Position numbers and translations under genes: made by a program. 64,000 nt of DNA from Diadophis punctatus similis (lineage: Eukaryota > Chordata > Lepidosauria > Squamata > Dipsadidae): contig JALIGW010000061.1 in the NCBI GenBank assembly GCA_023053685.1, positions 948,001-1,012,000 of the forward strand. Reading direction: 5' to 3'. Under the pieces are notes generated by a model. The model did not search any database. It was given only the letters and a program-made list of their open reading frames with translations, and was not told the origin of the DNA. Each line of letters opens with the position of its first letter. The first letter of the stretch is position 1. Shown here in pieces: positions 1 to 7,180 of this stretch.

Positions 1-105
1 TTAGGACAATGGCACTAAGCAGGACAGGAAAAGCATGATGTGACTCATCTCATCTGAAATCTGCTGACCCCAGTGCCTACGTGACCTGAAAGCTTACGTG
101 ACATT

Positions 106-194
106 ATCCACAAGATACCTAAAGGATGTGTATTCAGGAATAGATTAACAATCCACAAGATACCTGAGGATGTGTACTCAGGAGTAGACTAACA
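106..194 (+). repeat. Tandem ~45-bp repeat in LTR U3
   Basis: Two adjacent copies, 106-150 and 151-194, share the start ATCCACAAGATACCT and the end TAACA, with a few substitutions and one base of length difference. The same pair occurs in the 3' LTR at 5344-5432. Short direct repeats in U3 often act as enhancers in retroviruses; that role here is inference. Confidence 0.8.
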
Positions 195-200
195 ATATGA

Positions 201-218
201 CCATATATGGTATATACC
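201..218 (+). promoter_or_regulatory. CArG box abutting TATA element of 5' LTR
   Basis: CCATATATGG at 201-210 is a perfect CC(A/T)6GG match, the binding site of serum response factor. It is followed at once by TATATACC (211-218), a good TATA box lying about 55 bases before the AATAAA signal, as expected for a U3/R boundary near 240. The 3' LTR has the same pair at 5439-5456. Function is inferred from the motifs only. Confidence 0.65.
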
Positions 219-270
219 CACCCCTTACTAACTTTGTCATGAGAATGTAACTGGATATGGGATGAATTGT

Positions 271-276
271 AATAAA
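271..276 (+). terminator. Polyadenylation signal of 5' LTR
   Basis: AATAAA at 271-276, downstream of the TATA box, in the place expected for the R region. The 3' LTR copy is at 5509-5514 and would be the one used for provirus transcripts. Confidence 0.8.
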
Positions 277-358
277 AGGGGGTTACAGAAGAGATTCTGG
301 GCTCCTGTCCCGAGGTACCTGTTTGCGTGTCTCATTTCTCATGGGAGACCACCACATT

Positions 359-378
359 TGGTGACCCCTCGATGTGAT
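359..378 (+). other. Primer binding site, tRNA-Trp-like
   Basis: TGGTGACCCC starts three bases after the LTR end and matches the complement of the tRNA-Trp 3' end, the primer type used by avian sarcoma-leukosis viruses and HERV-W. After these ten bases two extra bases (TC) and one substitution break the match before GTGAT resumes. The assignment rests on remembered tRNA sequence. Confidence 0.65.
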
Positions 379-471
379 TCCTCATGGGAATACGTCCCTG
401 CCGACCCTCTACTTATTGCCTGGAATAGGCACGGTGCACCCGACGACGTCGCTGGCGACTGACTCTTTCTC
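379..471 (+). other. Retroviral 5' leader
   Basis: Untranslated stretch between the primer site and the gag start. It holds an 8-base palindrome CGACGTCG at 444-451 that could serve as a dimerisation loop. No gene is seen; an open frame crossing 262-462 runs through LTR and primer site and is taken as chance. Confidence 0.5.
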
Positions 472-477
472 GTAAGT
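472..477 (+). promoter_or_regulatory. Major splice donor, directly before gag ATG
   Basis: GTAAGT at 472-477 is a consensus vertebrate splice donor and touches the ATG at 478. In simple retroviruses a leader donor is used to make the spliced env mRNA. No acceptor was assigned with confidence. Confidence 0.6.
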
Positions 478-609
478 ATGGGGGGTGGAACGTCTACAGC
501 TCAGAACTTTCACGTGGAAGAGCTGAGACAATTGGGCAGGAAAAATACCTTTCCCCTCAAGAACAAAAATTTACCCAATCCTTTTCTAAAAGTGAGGCTT
601 ACATTATGA
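478..609 (+). pseudogene. gag: gag N-terminal fragment (matrix start)
   Basis: Short frame of 43 codons starting at the first ATG after the splice donor. The product begins MGGGTS, with glycine at position 2, a plausible N-myristoylation signal of the kind that targets retroviral matrix to the membrane. It ends at a TGA at 607-609, and the following gag-like frame runs in another phase from about 606, so a frame break or deletion separates matrix start from the rest. The identification rests on position and the glycine-rich start; there is too little sequence for a family match. Confidence 0.6.
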
Positions 610-1442
610 TTCAGACTCATGCTGACCCGCCTCACCAGCTTTTATTAGATCCCCCACCTTATCAGATTCCCTCGGTCATGTTGACTACCCCATTACCTTC
701 AGTCGTGCGTTCTTTTTCACCCACGGCTCCCAAAACCCCTGTTTTTTCTGCTTCCAACCCTGCTCCTGTTTTGCAATCTGGCCTTATTCGCGGGGCATAC
801 CAAAAGGCTTTAAAATCCGGCACTTTGGATGCTTCTGCTTCCTTATCTATTGTTCCTCCACAGGAGGCATTCAGCGTAGACAGGGCAGAATTTAAGGAAC
901 AGCAAAATGGGATAAAACTTGGAAAGAGTCTCCAAGTTTTATCTCATGAGTCTTTTCCAGTAGTAAAAAATACTGGTCTGATTCAAAAAATGCAAGAAGA
1001 AAGATTAGAAAAGAATCATGAAATTGTTCAAATGCTTGCTGTAGATGTTAAAATTGACCTTCCTGCACCAAATTTGCAAGCTTCTTCTGAATGTGCCTTT
1101 GAGGATTTTCAGAAAGCTGATAAGCCGGCACACACCTTTTCAAGCATTCAGCAGAAACCTAATCAAGAATACACTGATTGCGTTAACAAAAAAGCTGCTT
1201 CTGAATGCAGGAAAATCTTAGCATTAGGAAAAAATCCTGAAATGGCTGAAATGGTTAAAATTTGGCAAGCTATACGTTCATCTGGCCATCAAAATAATTT
1301 GCTAATTGCAGCCATGAGACAAAGTAACAAAGCCCAAGGGAATTGTTGCAATTGTGGTAACCAGAAATGTTTTAAGGAAAAGTGCAGAGCGCCTGGCAAA
1401 GGTGTTGATTCTCATACAGGTTTCATACTTGGAATAACTTAA
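606..1442 (+). pseudogene. gag: gag fragment: proline-rich region, capsid C-terminal end, nucleocapsid knuckle
   Basis: Open frame of 278 codons. The first ~70 residues are proline-rich. Residues ~195-240 resemble the end of a class II capsid, with an ECRKIL stretch followed by a helix ending in AAMRQ. Then comes one cysteine knuckle at 1344-1385 (residues 247-260), spaced CX2CX4CX4C, so cysteine stands where retroviral nucleocapsids have histidine. Most of capsid, including a recognisable major homology region, was not found, and a second knuckle is missing. The ATG at 606 is not the true gag start, which is at 478 in another frame. Gag would form the virion core; this copy is broken. Confidence 0.7.
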
Positions 1443-1499
1443 ATTGAATTTTTATCTGGTTTAGTCTTCTCTCAGAGAGAAGTCTTTTCTCAGAGAGAG

Positions 1500-1950
1500 A
1501 AAAATTTAGCTACAAGAAAATTTTTTGTATCTAGGACATAAGATATCTCAATCTTATGCTGCATCAGTTATTCCACAATTATTATGTTAATTCAGTTACA
1601 ATTGTTGGGAACTATTAATTGGGTAGCCCCCCTTTTTTTAAATTATCCACTTTTTTGTTAAATTCATTATTTACATTATTAACTAAAGTTAAACTTTCTA
1701 TGATCTTATCTCATCCCTCAGAAAGCTAGTCAAAGTTTAAAGTAGCTGATGGGATTACATTCAATTTACCTATTAACTTTGCTTTCCTTTTGCAACAGTA
1801 AGTTTACTTCTGTTTGCAGATTTTAATTTTTGTGATTTTTTTCCATGAAATTATGTTCCTTTATTTTTCCTCATAAATATTTTCATAGATATTTTCCAAA
1901 ATGCCAGGTTTTACACAACACTGTGTGGTGTTGTAGGCGCTGTGTTTACC
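1500..1950 (+). pseudogene. pol: pol remnant: RT thumb/connection region
   Basis: Around 1530-1660 the + strand, read in shifting frames with stops, gives YLGHKIS and then LLGTINW (near 1601-1621), the block that follows the palm in retroviral reverse transcriptases. Further on, a frame at 1845-1900 has a weak likeness to the connection domain. The catalytic palm with YxDD and the protease are absent between gag and this point, so a large deletion joins the two. AT-rich and heavily decayed; the limits are approximate. Confidence 0.55.
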
Positions 1951-2149
1951 AGCACCTACTGGAAGCATTGGCTGTGTTGTCCTTGCAACAAATTTATTTT
2001 GTAGGATGGCTATATTTCTTCAATGTTTTTTTATCTTTAGACTTTAGCTGAGCTCTTTGCAACTTGCTAGAGTTTGCCAGGATATTTTTAAAATCATTTT
2101 TCCTATTTTTAAATTTAAATTTGAATTTGAATTTCAGAGAGTTTTTGTT

Positions 2150-2965
2150 TTTTCAAATAGCCATAGAGTGGAATGGAATAACAGAGTTGGAAGGAACCTT
2201 AAAGGTCTTCTAGTCCAACCCCCTGCCTAGACAGGCAAGCCTGGATCACTTCAGGCAAATGGTTATCCATTCAGACAAATTGTTGTCTTCTTAAAAAAAA
2301 ATTCAGTGTTGGAGCATTCACACTTTCTGAAGACAAACTTTTTCACTGATTGATTGTTTTAATTGTGAGGAAATTTCTTTTAGTTTTTAGTTGCTTCTCT
2401 CCTTGATTAGTTTCCACCCATTGGTTTTTTTTTCTCAACTCAGATGCTTTGGAGAATAGTTTGTCTCCTTTTCTTTTTTTTTATAGCAACTCCAGAGATA
2501 TTGGAAAACTGCTATCATGTGTCCCCTAGTCCTTCTTTTCATCGAACTGCATATGCCCAGTTCCTGCAACTGTTCTTCATATGTTTTAGCTTCCCGTTCA
2601 CTAATTATCTTTGTTGCTTTCTCTGCATTCTTTCTAGTCTCTCAACATTTTTTTTGCATCGTAGCAACTGAAACTGGATGCAGTGTTTCAGGTGTGGCTT
2701 ATTAAGGCATTTTAAACTGGTATTGCTATTTCAAGTAATCTTGATTCTCTCCCTCTGTTAATGCAGCCTAGAACTGTGTTAATTTTTTGGCAGCTGCTGC
2801 ACACGGCTGGCTTATATTTAAATGGTTGTCCACTAAAATTCCAAGATGCATCTCACAGTTACTACTGTTGAGCAGGATGCCACATATACTGTGCATTTTT
2901 TTCCCTTGCCTAAATATACAACTTTGCTTTTTTCACTATTGAATTTTATTTTGATTAAAAAGCTT
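2150..2965 (-). mobile_element. CR1 LINE, 3' end fragment, antisense in the provirus
   Basis: The stretch starting GTTGGAAGGAACCTTAAAGG near 2188 and the block near 2780-2830 (GCAGCTGCTGCACAC) are typical of CR1 LINE 3' regions in squamate genomes, reading on the - strand with the 3' end near 2155. It is colinear with that family over about 800 bp, with many substitutions and small indels, so it is an old copy. CR1 copies are usually 5'-truncated, and the right edge near 2965 is approximate. Open frames on the + strand here (2444-2705) are chance. Family call from memory. Confidence 0.8.
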
Positions 2966-3345
2966 CAGATTTTGTAGGGAAATTTACTTTTAATCTTCCT
3001 AAAGATCTTTGTTTAACTGTTTCTTTAACTGTTTCTGCACTTTTGCAATTACTTCTGATTTTCATAATGTCTGTAACTTAGTTCATGATTCTCCCTGGAA
3101 GTTTATTTAGCATCTGGGATTAATGCTAATCTTACAGATGTTTACTGGGTTCTTCCATTCCTCTCGGACTCAGATTTCCCCATCTCTTGATGATAATCTT
3201 CTCAGCTTATTTTTTAACCTTGCAATCTCTTCTTCATGCTAGGACTTTACTCTTTTTTCCTGGCTCATATCAGAAGTCACCAACCATTTCCTGGTATTAT
3301 CCAGGAGGGGACTTCTCGGGCAGATGCTGCTGCTGCCCTTCTTGC
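2966..3345 (+). pseudogene. pol: pol remnant: RNase H C-terminal part
   Basis: From about 3200 the + strand, with frame breaks, gives LQSLLHART, then a HIRSHT-like stretch near 3268, then EGTSRADAAA near 3308-3335. This is the order at the end of betaretroviral RNase H, where a conserved histidine block precedes the last catalytic aspartate in an EGN..AD block. The stretch 2966-3180 is AT-rich and I can assign nothing in it beyond possible decayed RNase H or CR1 edge. Non-functional: several stops and frame changes. Confidence 0.6.
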
Positions 3346-3610
3346 TGCCCCCCCCCAATCTTTCTATTTTTTCCTTGTCACTCATTACTCCGTGGACTAG
3401 CCACTCTTATTTTCATCAAAACTGAAAGGCCTTGCTGAAACAATTTTCTCTTTCTGCAGCGGAGGCTTCTGCTATTATTCAGCAATGTCCCACTTGCAGT
3501 TTGCAAGCTCACTCTGTCCCCCTTGGGGTTAACCCCCGGGGTACAGAGAGTTGTCAATCATGGCATCTCCCCATAGAGGGGTGAAGCCACTAAACATGTT
3601 ATTAATCATT
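3346..3610 (+). pseudogene. pol: pol remnant: integrase N-terminal zinc-binding domain
   Basis: Around 3399-3545 one frame reads through SHSYFHQN, a TGA stop, and then CPTC and GVNPRG. This gives the HX3H...CX2C pattern of the integrase HHCC zinc domain and the short linker after it. The stop near 3421 and later ones break it. The catalytic core that should follow is missing. Confidence 0.7.
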
Positions 3611-3611
3611 G

Positions 3612-3966
3612 TATTCGGACTTTCTGTATTCTAGGCAATCCCAAACAATAAAAACAGAAAGGGGAAAATCACCCCGGCTTGCCTGGGATACAAAATACCT
3701 TGAACCTTGTCCTATTTACCCTCAATTTTCTCAATGTTTCTGGCACCCCTGATTCAACCGCCGCAAGTCGGCAAATTTTCTGCTTCTCCTATAGACTCCC
3801 CGTGCCGCAAGTCTATTATCGCCATCTTCCTGATCCTACGTGGAAAGGCCCGGCCTCCCTTGTCACTTGGGGTCGAGGCTACGCTGCCGTCAATGACAAT
3901 GGTGATATCATCTGGACTCCTGCTCGCTGTGTTCGCCCTTATTTTGTCACTCCATCAACACGTTAA
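3612..3966 (+). pseudogene. pol: pol remnant: integrase core edge and C-terminal DNA-binding domain
   Basis: A GNPKQ block near 3640 (start of a core strand-turn in class II integrases) is followed after one stop and an internal deletion by a clean 95-codon frame, 3679-3966. That frame holds LVLFTLNFLN, then DPTWKGP and WGRGYAAV, then WTPAR..RP, the usual end of betaretroviral integrase, which binds DNA non-specifically. The DDE catalytic residues lie in the deleted part. It overlaps the env start by 74 bases in a different frame, the normal beta-like arrangement. Confidence 0.82.
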
Positions 3967-4636
3967 GACGAGTGATCCAGGGGCCTGGGAAACCAATGCG
4001 TTCGTAAGAGACCTGAATAAGGCGGCTCAGCTGTTGAATAAAACTGATTGTTGGATTTGTATGCACATTCCATCAGACAACAAGTCAGGACTGACACTTC
4101 ATGCTTCATGGAACTCCACTCCAGTCATGTTGAACTTTACATATGCAGTTTCTACCAGAATTTTAGAACCTGCTCGTTTTTGTTTTCAAAGCACAGGCTT
4201 GTTAGCCAATGCCTTGGAAATGGGCAATTACACTACTTGCCAACAAACCATTGTATGGGATTCAGCAAAACGGTGTGCACATATAAAAAACAATCTTACA
4301 ACTGCAAATGGTATCAGCACGTCTAATCAGTGGACAAACGTTTCCACGTATGCAGCATCTTCAGACATGGAGACTATGATTATGTTTGCTAATTCTTCTG
4401 ATTCAGGATATTATGAGCTAACACAATTTTGGCTTCTTTGTGGCCGGCGAGCCTATCGGCTGGTCCCAAGGGATTGGAAGGGTATTTGCACCCTGGGTCT
4501 CTCAATGCCTGCTACTTATCCTGTTTCAACATTACCAAAAGGTCGTTTGCAGAACAAAAGAGCTGACATTGAAGATCAACCCTTAACCTTGGGGGTGTTC
4601 CCTGACTACTCAAATATCTCGGGGAATTCTCCCTAA
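3893..4636 (+). pseudogene. env: env surface subunit, truncated
   Basis: The chosen ATG at 3893 begins a basic-free start and a hydrophobic run of about 16 residues (SSGLLLAVFALILSL), a good signal peptide; ATG 3899 is an in-frame alternative. The frame is open upstream to 3707 but that part is pol in another frame. CWIC at 4049-4060 is the CXXC motif of gamma-type surface proteins, which links to the transmembrane subunit. Many NXS/T sites follow, and a C-terminal block with LLCG..AY..VP..W.G.CTLG is typical. A TAA at 4634-4636 ends the frame after 247 codons, near where the subunit boundary should be. Entry protein in its family; here interrupted. Confidence 0.8.
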
Positions 4637-5150
4637 TCTTGGGGTTGCGATGAACTATAGAGACTTACATTTACTTAATCACTGGACTGTGGTTATGTTT
4701 AATGACACTATTAAAGCTATGAAAATTCATTAACAAAGAATTAGGAGAAATTCGAGAAGTGGTCTTACAGAATAGATATGCTTTAGATATTGTATTGGCT
4801 GCTAAAGGATGTGTTTGTGTTTTAATTCATTAACATTGTTATGCTTATGTATCTGACTATAAATATATCATCACGCACACAATTGAGCATATGGAGAACA
4901 TGGTCAACCCCCTGGCCGGAGAGGGAAGTGGCATCATTGACATTTGGGATGCCTTATGGTCCTGGCTACCTGATGGGAGTTGGCTGAGGTCACTCATACC
5001 AACAGTTATGAATTATTGTTGTATTATTGAATATTGTTGTGTTGTTGTATTCAATGTCTCCTCTCCCTCCTGCAGATGTGCAAAAACTTGCTTTTCTCCA
5101 ACAGGAAGGACGTTCTAATCAGCGAAACCAAAGCCCTTCTGGAATTGGAG
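4637..5150 (+). pseudogene. env: env transmembrane subunit remnant
   Basis: After the env stop the + strand continues in shifting frames with a segment near 4765-4860 that has the LQNR...LD and paired-cysteine layout of the gamma-type transmembrane subunit, then a membrane-proximal tryptophan-rich stretch and a hydrophobic cysteine-rich segment within 4891-5118. At least two stops and frame changes separate these pieces from the surface subunit and from each other, so no working protein is encoded. Confidence 0.65.
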
Positions 5151-5170
5151 GATGGACTGCTTGATAAAAC

Positions 5171-5184
5171 AAAAAAGGAGGAGA
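5171..5184 (+). other. Polypurine tract
   Basis: AAAAAAGGAGGAGA directly precedes the TG that opens the 3' LTR. All fourteen bases are purines, as needed to prime plus-strand DNA synthesis. Confidence 0.9.
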
Positions 5185-5594
5185 TGTGGGATTAATTTGG
5201 GAACAAAGTACTTTACTTCAGCCTGTAATGGTTAACTATTAGGACAATGGCACTAAGCAGGACAGGAAAAGCATGATGTGACTCATCTCATCTGAAATCT
5301 GCTGACCCCAGTGCCTACGTGACCTGAAAGCTTACGTGACATTATCCACAAGATACCTAAAGGATGTGTATTCAGGAATAGATTAACAATCCACAAGATA
5401 CCTGAGGATGTGTACTCAGGAGTAGACTAACAATATGACCATATATGGTATATACCCACCCCTTACTAACTTTGTCATGAGAATGTAACTGGATATGGGA
5501 TGAATTGTAATAAAAGGGGGTTACAGAAGAGATTCTGGGCTCCTGTCCCGAGGTACCTGTCTGCGTGTCTCATTTCTCATGGGAGACCACCACA
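5185..5594 (+). repeat. 3' LTR, complete, 410 bp
   Basis: Opens with TGTGGG after the polypurine tract and closes with CCACCACA, giving the TG...CA ends of retroviral LTRs. The right limit is where identity to the 5' LTR stops. Contains the U3 tandem repeat (5344-5432), CArG plus TATA (5439-5456) and AATAAA (5509-5514). Confidence 0.95.
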
Positions 5595-5772
5595 CCCCCC
5601 ACCCACACCCCGGACTTCCCAGAAAAAACACAAGGTATAATTTCAAAACGAAAAGTATAAAACTACAGAATACTAAAACAAATTATTAGTTCAAAAATAT
5701 ATTTTCCATTCTTAACTCTTTGTTACTCCAAAGACTTGAAAGTATAATCTAAAATTTCTCAAACAACTAACA
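5595..5772 (-). other. L1 3' UTR, truncated by the provirus
   Basis: AT-rich on the - strand after the ORF2 stop, then a G-rich end (the C-rich + strand at 5595-5615). A G-rich tract near the 3' end is a known feature of L1 3' UTRs. There is no poly(A) tail at the junction with the LTR, so the rest of the L1 end should lie left of the 5' LTR, outside the window. Confidence 0.6.
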
Positions 5773-6335
5773 TTAATAAACTATTTGGGTTATCTTAATC
5801 TGATACTTTTTCTGAATATATTCAGTCCACCTACTCCATTCCAATATATATCTTTCATTTGAGTGGTCCTTAAGATAAGATGAAATCTTGGCCATTTCAG
5901 CCAGATGTGTCACTTTCACTGTCCATTCTTCAATTGTAGGTATATCTTCCTTCTTCCAGTATTGTGCCACCAATAACCTGGCAGCAGTTATAAAATTCAA
6001 AACCAACTTAGTCTCTATAACAGAACAATCCGTAATTATTCCCAGCAAAAAAACCTGTGGTGTGAACTTAATCTTTTTCTTTAAAATATTTTGTATAATC
6101 CACCAATTTTTTATCCAAAAAGCCTTAATTTTTTTACAAGTCCACCATATATGAAAATATGTAGCATCCTCACATTCACATCTCCAACATTTAGGCTGTG
6201 AATTTGGGTACATACAAGCTAGTTTTTTGGGGTCTAAATGCCATCTGTAAAACATTTTATAAAAATTTTCTCTTAAATTTTGAGCCTGTGTAAATTTAAC
6301 ATTTCTGACCCATATCTTTTCCCATGTATCCATCA
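5773..6335 (-). pseudogene. L1 ORF2 C-terminal segment
   Basis: Last part of ORF2, cut off from the rest by the hAT element. It is open for 187 codons to a TAA at 5773-5775. It contains CWRC followed by a YFHIWWTC block (near 6160-6195), the cysteine-histidine motif seen near the C-terminus of L1 ORF2 proteins and implicated in RNA binding. Across the insertion, removing one copy of the target duplication restores the same frame with the segment to the right, which confirms a simple interruption. Confidence 0.85.
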
Positions 6336-6734
6336 TTATAGGTCAGTGATGGCGAACCTTTTTTGGTTCGCGTGCCAAAAGGGGGGGGGAATGCGGGGGA
6401 TCACGTGCGTGCGTGCCCACACTCATAATTCCATGCACCCCCACACATGCACGCATGACCCTCCTGCTCCCAGCATGCAATGGCACGCCCATTTTTCGCT
6501 CTCCCCAGGCTCCAGAGCCTTTCTAGGAGCCTGGGGAGGGTGAAAACGGCCTTCCCCACCCCCTCTGGAGGCTGGAAACAGCCTGTTTCCCGACTCCCAG
6601 TGGGCCCAGAAGGCCCGAAAATCAGCCGGCTGGTGCACACATGCACGCCGGACCTGAGCTCGCGTGCCCACCGATATGGCTCCGCGTGCCACTTGTGGCA
6701 CCCGTGCCATAGGTTCGCCATCACGGTTATAGGT
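6336..6734. mobile_element. Non-autonomous hAT transposon (383 bp) with 8-bp target duplication
   Basis: Element 6344-6726, flanked by perfect direct repeats TTATAGGT at 6336-6343 and 6727-6734. The left end CAGTGATGGCGAACCT is matched in inverse at the right end with one mismatch in 16. An 8-bp duplication and CAG-type ends mark the hAT superfamily, and this terminus resembles the Charlie-like non-autonomous families spread through reptiles and mammals (from memory). The GC-rich interior encodes no transposase; open frames inside it, including one running on from ORF2, are chance. Confidence 0.9.
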
Positions 6735-7180
6735 TCTCCAATATTTTGAGCCCATTTTATCACACAATCCTTAACTAGTTCTGATTCTGAATCTAATTCC
6801 AATAAAATATTATACAGTCTTTTTATATGCATTGGGCCCTTATCTTTTATTTGTACAATCAAATTATCCTCATTTTTCAAAATACCAGTTTTTCGATCGT
6901 CTCTCCATCTAGCCTCTAGTTGTCTATATTGAAACCATGTTCTGGTTATTCCTTCCTCTCTTAATTTCTCAAACGGTTTTAATTGAAATGAAATTCCATC
7001 TTCAAAAAGTTCTTTATATGTAATCTTATCTAATTTTTGTTCCAAATTTATGTTTTCTATCGCATGTCTGGGTACTGTCCATAAAGGTAATTTATCATTT
7101 AATTTACATTGGTACTTTTTCCAGACACGCAATAAAGCATTTCTTAATATATGGCTCTTAAAGGCTTTATCTACGTTTTT
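6735..7180 (-). pseudogene. L1 ORF2 middle segment, frameshifted from RT
   Basis: Coding likeness continues from the RT segment in another frame, between the A-run lesion near 7180-7186 and the hAT element. It includes WKKYQ near the start and WFQYRQL near 6930, matching the layout of the region between RT and cysteine motif in L1 ORF2. The frame is otherwise open for about 130 codons before it runs into transposon sequence. Confidence 0.8.

Larger units (their letters stand above)
1..356 (+). repeat. 5' LTR, 5'-truncated by window start
   Basis: Matches 5239-5594 base for base except one position (T at 323, C at 5561). By comparison with the complete 3' LTR, the first 54 bases lie outside the window. 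The LTR ends in CA at 356, directly before the primer binding region. It holds an AP-1-like TGACTCA at 41-47, two TACGTGAC words at 78-85 and 95-102, a 45-bp tandem repeat, a CArG/TATA region and an AATAAA signal. Confidence 0.95.
1..5594 (+). mobile_element. Defective class II (beta-like) endogenous retrovirus, 5' LTR cut by window start
   Basis: Two copies of the same LTR flank an interior with a primer site, gag, pol and env remnants and a polypurine tract in the standard proviral order. The pol fragments (RT thumb, RNase H end, integrase zinc-binding region, integrase C-terminus) resemble betaretroviral pol, while env carries a CWIC motif of the gamma-type surface protein, the combination known from type D and related retroviruses. 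Protease, the RT catalytic core with its YxDD motif, and the integrase DDE core are absent. A CR1 fragment lies in antisense between RT and RNase H remnants. The element cannot encode its own replication. The upstream flank is outside the window, so its target duplication cannot be checked. Confidence 0.93.

Noticed and set aside
262..462. 66-codon frame over LTR end and leader
   Set aside because: It crosses R, U5, the primer site and leader; no retroviral protein starts there.
2444..2705. Short + strand frames as small hydrophobic proteins
   Set aside because: They lie in the antisense CR1 fragment and come from its T-rich + strand.
3187..3438. Cysteine-rich small protein
   Set aside because: It is an off-frame reading of the RNase H/integrase remnant, where a GCT/CTG run reads as cysteines in the wrong frame.
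1..5594. Provirus with coding capacity
   Set aside because: Protease, RT palm and integrase core are missing and every gene is interrupted.
6401..6734. ORF2 reading on into the hAT element as a fusion protein
   Set aside because: The continuation is simply read-through into transposon DNA; the real ORF2 end resumes after the element in the frame restored by removing one target duplication.
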